Source: CAZIRF01 sp964541755
GTDB lineage: Bacteria; Spirochaetota; Spirochaetia; Treponematales; Breznakiellaceae
DNA: 64,000 nt
Reading direction: 5' to 3'
Assembly (NCBI GenBank): GCA_964541755.1
Contig: CAZIRF010000011.1
Location: forward strand, 1-64,000
This document shows, one piece after another, positions 42,831 to 51,301 of this stretch (its first letter is position 1; each line of letters starts with the position of its first letter). Both the position numbers and the translations under genes were made by a program. Under the pieces are notes generated by a model. That model did not search any database and was not told the DNA's origin. It worked only from the letters and a program-made list of their open reading frames with translations.

Positions 42831-45697
42831 GCGTCTCCTCCTCTAATGGTTCCATCACAGAGTGCCGACAAATATGTCGGATCGCTATCAGCTTTGCTTG
42901 GCACGTCCTGCTCCTCCCTTTGTATGCGGGTATGGAGTTCTTCCAAATCCCCAAATTCATGCTCTACCATTTCAAAATCGCGGCGGCGTAGCGCCAGCAA
43001 CATCTTGAAAAAGCGACGGGACAGGGCGGCAGAACCCGATTCAACGAGTTCTCTGCGGTAACGCCCCAGCTCCTGCTCAAAACGGGGAACCTCTCGCTGT
43101 ATGGACTCGTTGAAATTCTTCATGAAGGTGCAAAAAATGATAAGGATACGTGGTTTTTCATGCAATTCCCGGTAGCATACGTCGATGTCGCTGGCTTGTT
43201 CTTCGGTGACAATCGATCGTTCCCCATTTACCACTTCCCCTACAGGAAGCGACTCGCCGGTATCTTCGCTCTCAATCAGGGGTGTTTCTTGGAATCCGGC
43301 CTCTCTCTTGGCCATATTGCTCGCGGTCAAAGCCATAAAAGAGGGCGCATGTCCCAGGACAGATAGAGAAGAAGCAACCGAATCGGAAACACCATCCCGA
43401 ACCTGACGCAGTAACGAAAGAAACTCGTTACGCCGGGGTGGCTTGAAAATAAAATGGACCGGAGCGGGGAGTTCGCGCCATCCGTGATCGGTGTTGCTCC
43501 CCAAAGAACAGAGAACGACAAAAGAGCGAATTTTCGCCAAACGGGATTTCCCCATCGCTTCTGCAAAGAGAACATCCCGATCCGAGAGGGCATCATCAAG
43601 ACAGACCAGCTGTGGTGCCACGCTCCCCCTTCCGAGAGCCTTCATAAAACGATGTATATCCTGATAAAAACTGGCCGGAATGCTCCAGGCATTACAGAGC
43701 CTTGAGTACATGGCACGAGCACGCTCCGACCCGCCCACAAAGGCAAGTGGAAGTTCGGCCAAATCTTCTTGAGGCGAGACCGCCGGCAAGCCCGATTCCA
43801 CCGGCGAAAGAGGAAGCTGTACCGAAAAAGAAGAACCTTCCCCCGGGGTGCTCTCCACCTCTACCTCGCCGCCCAAGAGATCCACCAAAGATTTCACAAT
43901 GGCAAGTCCCAGCCCGGTCCCCCCGCCCATACGCGTACTGGACCCGTCCAATTGGGTGAATTTGTCCCAGATATGGGACAGACGATCTTCTGGAATTCCG
44001 CTCCCCGAATCACACACATTGATATTGTAGATAAAGCCGTCATTACTTTGCGCACAGGAAAGGGAAAGCAAGACATAACCGTGATCGGTAAATTTTATGG
44101 CATTTGCCAAGAGATTGATGACGATTTGACGAATACGGTGTGGATCGCCCATAACCAGTGATGGGCAATCCGGTTCATACAGGTACGAGAGCTCAAGGCC
44201 TTTCCGCCAGGATTGAACAGACACACTTTCAATACAATCGTGTAGAAGATCAATCATGTCGAATTGATAGGAACGAACATCCATTTTGCTCGCTTCAATC
44301 TTGGAATAATCAAGTATGGAATTGATGAGAAACAAGAGATTCTCTGCCGAATGTCGCGCTATTGAAAGGTACTCCAACTGCTCATCTGCCGAGGAGTGCC
44401 CTGTCTGGGCATTTTCCCGGGCAAGCTCCACCATACCGATAATACTGTTGAGGGGGGTACGCAATTCATGCGTCATGTTTGAAAGGAATTCGCTCTTTGC
44501 CCTACTCGTTTCCTCTGCCAGAATACGAGCCTTGACCAGAGATGCTTCATATTCCTTTTCGGCACTCACATCCCGCTCCATAAGCACGAGCTCGGATTCA
44601 AGGGTATCCGGTCGCGGGACGACAAAAAGCGAAGAGGCGACATGAACACGCCGATTGTTTTTCTTCTTGCGAAAACTCTCGAATGAGATACTGGCCCCGA
44701 CCACTGCATCACCGGCACTCAATGCCGAATCTATTTTTTCGAGCATCTTTTGGCGCACCGCTCTGCCGGGCAACAGTTTTTCCAGACTCTCTCCCAAGAT
44801 CTGCTCCGGGGTATAGCCATAGAGGCGTTCAGCCCCACCGTTCCAGGAGATAATGCGCAAATCCCTGTCAAAGGCCAAGATGGCGTCATTACTGTTTGCA
44901 AGGACACTCGCGAGGCGGTACCGTACTCGCTGCGCCATAACAACATCACTGATATCGCGAATTGAATAAACCGTCCCCTCCAAAAGGCGATTGGCCGGAG
45001 CCTTTATGGGGGCAGCCATGAGCTCTACCGGGATGGAAGCATTGGCACTTTCCATAAGTTTCCAATTTCCCCGCGAAGCGTGTCCGGTGTGTTCGAGACG
45101 CATTTTTTCCAAAAATGGATCATCGTGGAAACTGCAGAATTCGGCTAGCGAACGCGAGACCAGATGTTCTTCGGGGGTGCCCAAGAGTTTCGCAGCAGCA
45201 TGATTCGAAAAGACAATGCACCCCTGTTCGTCGACAGCAACGAGGGCATCGGAGATGGCATTGAGAGAACCGTTAAGCCAGTCGCGGCTGTTGCGTAATG
45301 CGTGCTCGGTGCGGTACTTGTAGAGGGCCATCTCGATGGAGATGAGGACTTCCCGCTCTTGGAAGGGTTTGAGTACGTAGCCGAACGCCTCGGTTTCCTT
45401 GGCCCGCGCAAGGGTCCGCTCATCGGCAAAAGCGGTTATGAATATGATGGGAACATCACGCTCTTCATGGACAAGATCTGCCGCACGCAAACCGTCCATA
45501 TCGCCACGGAGCTTTATGTCCATCAGTATGATATCCGGATTGGTCGAGCGTGTTTTCTCCACCGCCTCGAGACCTGTCGCGGCGATACCCGTTACCGTGT
45601 ACCCCAGCGAAGAGAGGCGGTTTTTCATATCCAGGGCGACTATGCTCTCGTCTTCAACGACAAGGACACGTACCGACCCATCAGCGTGTACCGGCAA
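42827..45697 (-). CDS. Large hybrid histidine kinase: receiver - PAS - PAS - HisKA - HATPase - degenerate receiver
   Basis: A 956-residue cytoplasmic kinase. Receiver with Asp60 (LMDIKLRG); PAS domains at about 135-250 and 258-385; HisKA with His410 (NMTHELRTPLN); HATPase (ANAIKFTD, GTGLGLAI). Residues about 650-780 resemble a receiver but start FVGGSE, lacking the acidic pair, and are followed by a charged helical tail. TTG start with GAGGAG six bases before, one base after the cheW stop. First of three coupled signalling genes at the end of cluster B. Confidence 0.92.
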   Translation of the reverse strand: MPVHADGSVRVLVVEDESIVALDMKNRLSSLGYTVTGIAATGLEAVEKTRSTNPDIILMDIKLRGDMDGLRAADLVHEERDVPIIFITAFADERTLARAKETEAFGYVLKPFQEREVLISIEMALYKYRTEHALRNSRDWLNGSLNAISDALVAVDEQGCIVFSNHAAAKLLGTPEEHLVSRSLAEFCSFHDDPFLEKMRLEHTGHASRGNWKLMESANASIPVELMAAPIKAPANRLLEGTVYSIRDISDVVMAQRVRYRLASVLANSNDAILAFDRDLRIISWNGGAERLYGYTPEQILGESLEKLLPGRAVRQKMLEKIDSALSAGDAVVGASISFESFRKKKNNRRVHVASSLFVVPRPDTLESELVLMERDVSAEKEYEASLVKARILAEETSRAKSEFLSNMTHELRTPLNSIIGMVELARENAQTGHSSADEQLEYLSIARHSAENLLFLINSILDYSKIEASKMDVRSYQFDMIDLLHDCIESVSVQSWRKGLELSYLYEPDCPSLVMGDPHRIRQIVINLLANAIKFTDHGYVLLSLSCAQSNDGFIYNINVCDSGSGIPEDRLSHIWDKFTQLDGSSTRMGGGTGLGLAIVKSLVDLLGGEVEVESTPGEGSSFSVQLPLSPVESGLPAVSPQEDLAELPLAFVGGSERARAMYSRLCNAWSIPASFYQDIHRFMKALGRGSVAPQLVCLDDALSDRDVLFAEAMGKSRLAKIRSFVVLCSLGSNTDHGWRELPAPVHFIFKPPRRNEFLSLLRQVRDGVSDSVASSLSVLGHAPSFMALTASNMAKREAGFQETPLIESEDTGESLPVGEVVNGERSIVTEEQASDIDVCYRELHEKPRILIIFCTFMKNFNESIQREVPRFEQELGRYRRELVESGSAALSRRFFKMLLALRRRDFEMVEHEFGDLEELHTRIQREEQDVPSKADSDPTYLSALCDGTIRGGDA

Positions 45698-46162
45698 TTA
45701 TCGCTCCTCTACTCGCGAATATGCGCTGGCCAGAGCCTGTTCGAGCTTCAAGAGTATGATAAATCGTCCCGCATGTTTTGCTATACCGGCAATAAATCGA
45801 TCGTCAACACTCGTCCCCCAGGAAGGGGCTTCCTCGATAATCGCGGCATCCAAAGTCAAGACCTCTTGCACTTCGTCGGCAAGGACTCCCGCAGTAAGCT
45901 TTTCCCCGTCAAACATGATTTCGGTGACAATGACAGAGCGTTCCTCCTGCAAATCAGAGGAAGGAAGCCCAAAGAGCACCCGCAAATCAACGACGGGTAT
46001 AACACTCCCGCGATGGTTCACCACCCCTCGCACGTACTCCGGGGCTCTGGGGACACGCGTAACAAGCGGCATCTCAAGGACCACTTCGACATCGATGACC
46101 GGTATCGCATAGCGTTCCCCGTCAATATCAAAACTCAAGAATTGTCCCTGATCTCCATCCAT
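45698..46162 (-). CDS. cheW: CheW (cluster B): receptor-kinase coupling protein
   Basis: A 154-residue CheW-domain protein (QFLSFDIDGERYAIPV, YVRGVVNHRGSVIPVVDLR). The ATG at 46162 follows GGGAGG by five bases; an upstream in-frame TTG at 46192 is less likely. It lies between cheY and the large hybrid kinase. With no MCP in the cluster, it must couple CheA to receptors encoded elsewhere. Confidence 0.95.
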   Translation of the reverse strand: MDGDQGQFLSFDIDGERYAIPVIDVEVVLEMPLVTRVPRAPEYVRGVVNHRGSVIPVVDLRVLFGLPSSDLQEERSVIVTEIMFDGEKLTAGVLADEVQEVLTLDAAIIEEAPSWGTSVDDRFIAGIAKHAGRFIILLKLEQALASAYSRVEER

Positions 46163-46204
46163 GGATCCTCCCGTAACGACCGGTGTTTGCAATACAAAAC
46201 CTGT

Positions 46205-46573
46205 TTATCCGGCAACTTTTTTAACAACTCCCAGCAGTTTTTCCGCACTGAAGGGTTTGACTATCCACCCGGTGGCCCCCGCTTCCTTGCCCTCGTTCAT
46301 TTTGGAGCCCTGACTTTCTGTTGTCAGGACAATAATGGGAGTGAATTTACGCGAATCATCCTCGCGCACCTTTCGAATAAAGGTGATGCCATCCATATTG
46401 GGCATGTTCACATCGGTAATGATGAGGTCACAGCTGGCCATACCCCCAAGAACCTTGAGGCCATCCATGCCATCCACTGCTTCCACAACCTCATAGCCAC
46501 CCTGTTGAAGAACATATGTAATACTCTGGCGTATCGCCGCTGAATCATCCACTACCAAGACAGTCTTTCCCAT
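46205..46573 (-). CDS. cheY: CheY (cluster B): single-domain response regulator
   Basis: A 122-residue receiver with D9/D10, Asp54 (IITDVNMPNMDG), Thr in VLTTES and Lys in IVKPFS. Very like the cluster A CheY. GGAGGAG precedes the ATG. Confidence 0.95.
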   Translation of the reverse strand: MGKTVLVVDDSAAIRQSITYVLQQGGYEVVEAVDGMDGLKVLGGMASCDLIITDVNMPNMDGITFIRKVREDDSRKFTPIIVLTTESQGSKMNEGKEAGATGWIVKPFSAEKLLGVVKKVAG

Positions 46574-46612
46574 ATTCTCCTCCTGTTTCCATCCGATATA
46601 TCAAGCAGATTA

Positions 46613-47701
46613 TCACATTTTTGCGCGCTTGAGGACTTCCGATGCAATCCGGGACAGTGGAACTACCTGATCAACACCGCCGGCCTTGATAGCCTCGTTG
46701 GGCATCCCGAAAACCACACAACTCGCTTCATCCTGCGCTATCGTCCATGCGCCACCGTCGTGCATTTCGCGCATACCGCGCGAGCCGTCATCACCCATAC
46801 CGGTCATGATTACCCCTATCGCGTTTTTCCCCGCGTAACGAGCCGCGGAACGAAAGAGGACATCCACACTGGGTCGATGCCGACACACGAGTGGACCATC
46901 CTTGACCTCAACATAATAGCGTGCCCCGGAGCGTTTGAGCAGGGTATGCCGATTACCCGGCGCAATAAGCACACGACCACGTATTACCGAATCATTGTCC
47001 TCTGCCTCCTTGACCGTTACCCGACACAGGCCATCGAGCCGGCGGGCAAACGCCGCGGTAAAATGCTCCGGCATATGTTGAACGATTACCGTACCGGGGG
47101 CATCCAGGGGAAGGGCCTCCAAGTACTCCCGAAGGGCCTCTGTTCCACCAGTGGAAGCCCCCACCACCACAATGCACTCGGTAGTCTCGAGACGATGTTC
47201 GCGACTTCCCGGTTTGGGCAACATGACATCGGCCGTTAGTTTTGGAGCTGGCAGATGTGCGGACTGGGCAGACGCGGGGGAAATCTTCTTGAGTCGGGTC
47301 AATCGGGCTGCCTTGACAGCATCACAGATTGCCACCCGTGATTCTTCAAGAAATTGTTTGGTTCCCAATTTGGGTTTCTGAATGATTTCCACCGCACCGT
47401 ACTCGAGGGCTTTGATGGCATTGTCACTGCCAGCCTCGGTCTTTGAGGAGCAAATCACCACCGGAATGGGCGTGGCACTGGTCATTATCTGCTTGAGAAA
47501 ACTGATGCCGTCCATACGGGGCATCTCGACATCGCTCACGATTACATCGGGCTTCTCGCTTTCCAACTTCTTGAGGGCAAAGAGGGGATCGGCTGCCACC
47601 GCCATGACCTCGATGCCGCGATCGCTCTCGAGCACCTCCTTGAGGGTCTGGCGCACGACGGCCGAATCGTCGACAATCATCACACGAATCTTGCCGCTCA
47701 C
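46613..47701 (-). CDS. cheB: CheB (cluster B): methylesterase
   Basis: A 362-residue protein with receiver Asp57 (VSDVEMPRMDG), then the catalytic domain with Ser183 (VGASTGG), His209 (QHMPEHFT) and Asp305 (GMGDDG). GTG start overlaps the cheR stop by four bases, with AAGGAGG upstream. Having both CheR and CheB shows the pathway adapts through receptor methylation although no receptor gene is nearby. Confidence 0.97.
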   Translation of the reverse strand: MSGKIRVMIVDDSAVVRQTLKEVLESDRGIEVMAVAADPLFALKKLESEKPDVIVSDVEMPRMDGISFLKQIMTSATPIPVVICSSKTEAGSDNAIKALEYGAVEIIQKPKLGTKQFLEESRVAICDAVKAARLTRLKKISPASAQSAHLPAPKLTADVMLPKPGSREHRLETTECIVVVGASTGGTEALREYLEALPLDAPGTVIVQHMPEHFTAAFARRLDGLCRVTVKEAEDNDSVIRGRVLIAPGNRHTLLKRSGARYYVEVKDGPLVCRHRPSVDVLFRSAARYAGKNAIGVIMTGMGDDGSRGMREMHDGGAWTIAQDEASCVVFGMPNEAIKAGGVDQVVPLSRIASEVLKRAKM

Positions 47702-48561
47702 GGGCCCACCTCCTTTTGATACACCGTTGGCGCCACAGTACGAAGCGGGATATTCATACCGGTCATGGTCTCGGAGTGCCCCAAAAAGAGACAGCCCCCC
47801 GGACGCAATCGATCGTAAAACTTGCGTATCAAGCGCTCCTGGGTAACACGATCGAAATAAATAATGACATTACGACAAAAGATAACGTCGAAGAGCTCCC
47901 GGATACCAAAATCATCATCCATGAAATTGAGTCGCTGAAACTGCACCCGGGCGCGCAATTCGGGACGAATCCGCACCAGATTCTTCGTGTGATCCCGACT
48001 GCGCAGGAGATAGCGCTTCTTGTAATCAAGGGGAACAGGCGCAAGCTTCTCCTCGTCGTATACCGCGTCAACCGCTGTTGACAGAACCTTTGTGGAAATA
48101 TCGGTAGCAAATATTCCATAGGAAAAAGAGGAATTGATGCGCCGGTACTCCTCGACCACCATGGCCATGGTGTAGGGCTCTTCCCCCGTTGAACAGCCCG
48201 CCGACCAGATGCGGAAGGGGTCCCGCCCCCCGCGCTGCGCGTGTTCGGGGAGTATCACGTTGAGCAAAAAATCGAAGTGATCAGCTTCGCGGAAAAAATC
48301 GGTCTTGTTGGTGGTAACCGCATCTATCATGTGGATAAGTTCTTGACGGGCCCCTTCTTCGCTGAACACATAGTCTACATACTCCGCAAATGTGGACAAC
48401 CCGTGCAGCCGCAAGCGCCGCGAGAGCCGACTCTCCAACATGACCCGCTTGCTCTCGGGCATTTTTATGCCCAATTCGCGTTCGATGAACGTGCTCAAGC
48501 GTTTAAAATCGCGCTCAGTCATTCCGGCAGTCGTGCTTCCGGCGGTCAAAGCCTCTTCCAT
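47698..48561 (-). CDS. cheR: CheR (cluster B): chemoreceptor methyltransferase
   Basis: A 287-residue SAM-dependent methyltransferase with SAGCSTGEEPY (120-130) and FCRNVIIYFD (228-237). The start overlaps the cheA stop by one base. No TPR domain. Confidence 0.97.
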   Translation of the reverse strand: MEEALTAGSTTAGMTERDFKRLSTFIERELGIKMPESKRVMLESRLSRRLRLHGLSTFAEYVDYVFSEEGARQELIHMIDAVTTNKTDFFREADHFDFLLNVILPEHAQRGGRDPFRIWSAGCSTGEEPYTMAMVVEEYRRINSSFSYGIFATDISTKVLSTAVDAVYDEEKLAPVPLDYKKRYLLRSRDHTKNLVRIRPELRARVQFQRLNFMDDDFGIRELFDVIFCRNVIIYFDRVTQERLIRKFYDRLRPGGCLFLGHSETMTGMNIPLRTVAPTVYQKEVGP

Positions 48562-50846
48562 CAGCGTACCCGCTCCTTTCGCGCGGTATACCGCTGTTCT
48601 TCCCGCTGCTGCGCATTGGAAGAGAGCCGATTTACATCGACAATGAGCGCCACCGTCCCGTCTCCCAGAATGGTTGCACCGGAAAGGCCCTCCGATTGAC
48701 GGAACATGCGACCGAGGGGTTTTATAACAGTCTGATAGTCCCCTATCACCTGATCCACCACAAAACCACAGCGTGTATCGAGTGCGTTCACAACCACAAT
48801 CTGCTCAATTTCCGGGGTTTCTCCGGGGACCTCGAAGAGTTCGCGAATCGAGACAAAGGGCAACACTTCTTGCCGGTATGAGAGTATATCCCGACCGGAA
48901 CCATCCCGGGTGATTTCGCTGCGCTTGTGTTCGAGACAGCCATCGACGGTCGCCAGCGGGATAACGAAATACTCGCGATCAATACGCACCAGCAGACCAT
49001 CAATAATTGCCAGTGTAAGGGGGATCTTGAGGGTAACCGTCGTCCCCTTTCCCGGGGAAGAATCGACCGAGACCGCCCCTCCAAGGTTGTCAATCTCGCG
49101 TTTGACAACATCCATGCCAACCCCTCTGCCGGAAACACTCGTTACAGCCTTTGCGGTCGAGAAGCCGGGGGCAAAGATGAGGGGATAGAGCTCTTCGGGG
49201 CTCAAGGTGGCACCGGCGGGGATGAGCCCGCGTTCAACAGCATTCGCCTGTATCCTCAAGGCGTCCAAACCCGCCCCATCATCCTGTATCTCGATAAGAA
49301 CATGTGCCCCGGAATGGCGGGCAGAGAGGCGTACCGTCCCCTGTGGCGGCTTTCCGGCCGCGATCCGGACCTCGGGCGACTCGATGCCATGATCGACACT
49401 GTTACGGATGATGTGGACGAGCGGGTCGTTGAGACGCTCGATAACGGTCTTGTCCAGTTCGGTCTCGGCTCCGAAGGTTTCCAACTCGATCGTTTTGCCC
49501 AGGTCTGTCGAAAGATCGCGTACAACCCGCCGGAAGCGGGAAAAGGTAGTGCCGATGGGCAGCATGCGAATACTCATCGTATTGTCACGCAACTGATCCA
49601 CCAAGCGCTCAAGCTGCTCGGCAATTTGGGTAAGCGAGGCATCCTGTACCGTCGAGGCCGTCTGGAAGAGTCGGGCCTGGAGGGTTACGAGCTCACCGAC
49701 CAAATCCACCAATTCGTCAAGCTTTTCGCTGGCCACACGGATACTGGAAGTCTGTATCTCCGGAGCAGCTCCCCGTTCACGTACTTTCTTGAGGTGTTCC
49801 TGCTCCTCGAGAGCACTGCGAATTTGGTCTTCGGTGGCTACTTTTTCCTCTACAAGGAGCTCCCCGATCTTTTTCCGGCTCCCCATAAGGCTCTGGATAT
49901 GTTCGGCACTGGTTATGCCGCGCTCTACCAGTATCTCGCCAATACGCTTGGTACCCGCTGTATCATTGGGAATACGGGCAATGGAAAGTTCCCCCGAACC
50001 CTCGACAAAGATGAAAATGTCGCGAATATCGTCTTCGCCATGAGATGTCGTCAGGGTTATGTCCCACCCCACATAGCAGCGTTCCGGGTCGATGGCAGAC
50101 AGGGGTGGCACCGTCCCGCAAAGGGGAACGATCGAGACCGTCCCCAAACTGCGCAATTCATCGAGCAAAAGCAACGGTTTCGTTCCATTGAGAAAGACAT
50201 CGGATTCGGGGACAAAGTGGATACGCCAGAAGGAAAGCTCCCCCTCATCGACAGGGGCAGCATCGCTCGACGCACCGTCGCTCGACACACCGTCGCCCGA
50301 CGCACCGTCGCCCGACGCACCGTCGCTCAAACAGGTTTCCGTCTCTGGCGAATGATCCAAGGGGAGTTTTCCACGCCCCTCTTCAACAGCAGGAGAGACA
50401 GTATCCCTGTCGCCAGAGAGCGAAAGAGGGGGTAGTTCTGCGAGTTGTGCCGTTTCCTCGTCATGGGCTTCCCTCCTTCGGGCGACATGTTCCTTGAAGC
50501 GCGTAACCAGGGACTCTGTGAGCCCCGAAAAATCTTCATCGCTCTTGTCCAACATCGCACTTACCAAGTCCCGGGCTTCGAGCGTTAGGTCAATGAGGGC
50601 ACGATCGGCGACAAAAGCCCCCTCTCTAAGGAGGTCCATAACCGACTCCACTTCATGGGTAAAGCGGGAAATGGTATCAAAGCCAAACATGGCCGACGAC
50701 CCCTTAATGGTATGCATGGTGCGGAAAACCGCACTGATCACTTCCATGTCCCGGGGGTGCTCCTCCAACTCGAGGAGGGTGTTCTCCAGATTGGCCAGGA
50801 GTTCTACCGCCTCTTCGCGAAAGGCATCCTTGAATTTGTCAATCAT
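48561..50846 (-). CDS. cheA: CheA histidine kinase (cluster B) with MshEN-like insert
   Basis: A 761-residue kinase: HPt with His45 (RTMHTIKGS); acidic Gly/Ser/Asp repeat linker (173-197); P2-like domain (about 204-290, FWRIHFVPESDVF..WDITLTT); tandem RIGEILVERG / KIGELLVEEK repeat (301-349) like MshEN/GspE-N; P3; P4 with HIIRNSVDHG, DDGAGLD and GRGVGMDVV; and C-terminal CheW-like domain. It overlaps the STAS gene before it and cheR after it. Unlike the cluster A kinase it has only one HPt-like region at the very N-terminus. Confidence 0.96.
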   Translation of the reverse strand: MIDKFKDAFREEAVELLANLENTLLELEEHPRDMEVISAVFRTMHTIKGSSAMFGFDTISRFTHEVESVMDLLREGAFVADRALIDLTLEARDLVSAMLDKSDEDFSGLTESLVTRFKEHVARRREAHDEETAQLAELPPLSLSGDRDTVSPAVEEGRGKLPLDHSPETETCLSDGASGDGASGDGVSSDGASSDAAPVDEGELSFWRIHFVPESDVFLNGTKPLLLLDELRSLGTVSIVPLCGTVPPLSAIDPERCYVGWDITLTTSHGEDDIRDIFIFVEGSGELSIARIPNDTAGTKRIGEILVERGITSAEHIQSLMGSRKKIGELLVEEKVATEDQIRSALEEQEHLKKVRERGAAPEIQTSSIRVASEKLDELVDLVGELVTLQARLFQTASTVQDASLTQIAEQLERLVDQLRDNTMSIRMLPIGTTFSRFRRVVRDLSTDLGKTIELETFGAETELDKTVIERLNDPLVHIIRNSVDHGIESPEVRIAAGKPPQGTVRLSARHSGAHVLIEIQDDGAGLDALRIQANAVERGLIPAGATLSPEELYPLIFAPGFSTAKAVTSVSGRGVGMDVVKREIDNLGGAVSVDSSPGKGTTVTLKIPLTLAIIDGLLVRIDREYFVIPLATVDGCLEHKRSEITRDGSGRDILSYRQEVLPFVSIRELFEVPGETPEIEQIVVVNALDTRCGFVVDQVIGDYQTVIKPLGRMFRQSEGLSGATILGDGTVALIVDVNRLSSNAQQREEQRYTARKERVR
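50265..50324 (-). repeat. Four 15-bp tandem repeats inside cheA (linker)
   Basis: Units of the form GCYCGACRCACCGTC repeat four times with 1-2 base changes and encode SDGAS/GDGAS-type pentapeptides. The period is a multiple of three, so copy-number change alters linker length without a frameshift. Confidence 0.8.
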
Positions 50847-51196
50847 TTGTCATCCATCCTGTCGGGAGAAAAACCAAAAACGAGGGCTTCCTGCGCGCGC
50901 GCATTGTCATCGCCACCGGGCAAAAAACCGGCAATGACAAAGACACGCAAGAGCTCCGGTTTGAAGGTCCCGGTCAAGTGAAAACTCTTTCCCCGTTCGC
51001 GAGCCTCGAGGGCCGCCGAACGGATCAGTTGTATGACCGAAAGATCTACCGAATCGAGCATCGAAACACTCAAGACAAGCTGTTGTGCCCCCTCGAGACC
51101 ATCCAGAAGCTCTTGTTTCAAGGCCTTTACCCTGTCAATACCAAGCGTTCCTTCCCAGGTTATGACTTTGACCGGTACTACTGTGCTGCTTGCCAT
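50843..51196 (-). CDS. STAS-domain protein heading chemosensory cluster B
   Basis: A 117-residue stand-alone STAS domain. The loop that in SpoIIAA is Asp-Ser-Ser-Gly reads VDLSVIQLI, so the phosphorylated Ser is Leu52 here. Chemotaxis-associated STAS proteins often have this DLSxxQL form. The ATG at 51196 follows GGGGGG by five bases and a strong promoter lies just upstream. It overlaps cheA by four bases. It is likely a regulatory partner of CheA, function unproven. Confidence 0.85.
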   Translation of the reverse strand: MASSTVVPVKVITWEGTLGIDRVKALKQELLDGLEGAQQLVLSVSMLDSVDLSVIQLIRSAALEARERGKSFHLTGTFKPELLRVFVIAGFLPGGDDNARAQEALVFGFSPDRMDDK

Positions 51197-51211
51197 TAAT
51201 ACCCCCCCTTC

Positions 51212-51239
51212 AGTATAGACATTGGGGAAAAAATGACAA
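51212..51239 (-). promoter_or_regulatory. Promoter of chemosensory cluster B
   Basis: Minus strand: TTGTCA (51239-51234), 16-bp spacer, TATACT (51217-51212). Only 15 bases separate the -10 from the STAS ATG, so the leader is about 8-9 nt. Confidence 0.7.
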
Positions 51240-51301
51240 GAAATACCCGATTTAGACAGTGACTCGAAGGCCTCTTGCAAAAACTGGCTGTGAAAACCGC
51301 C

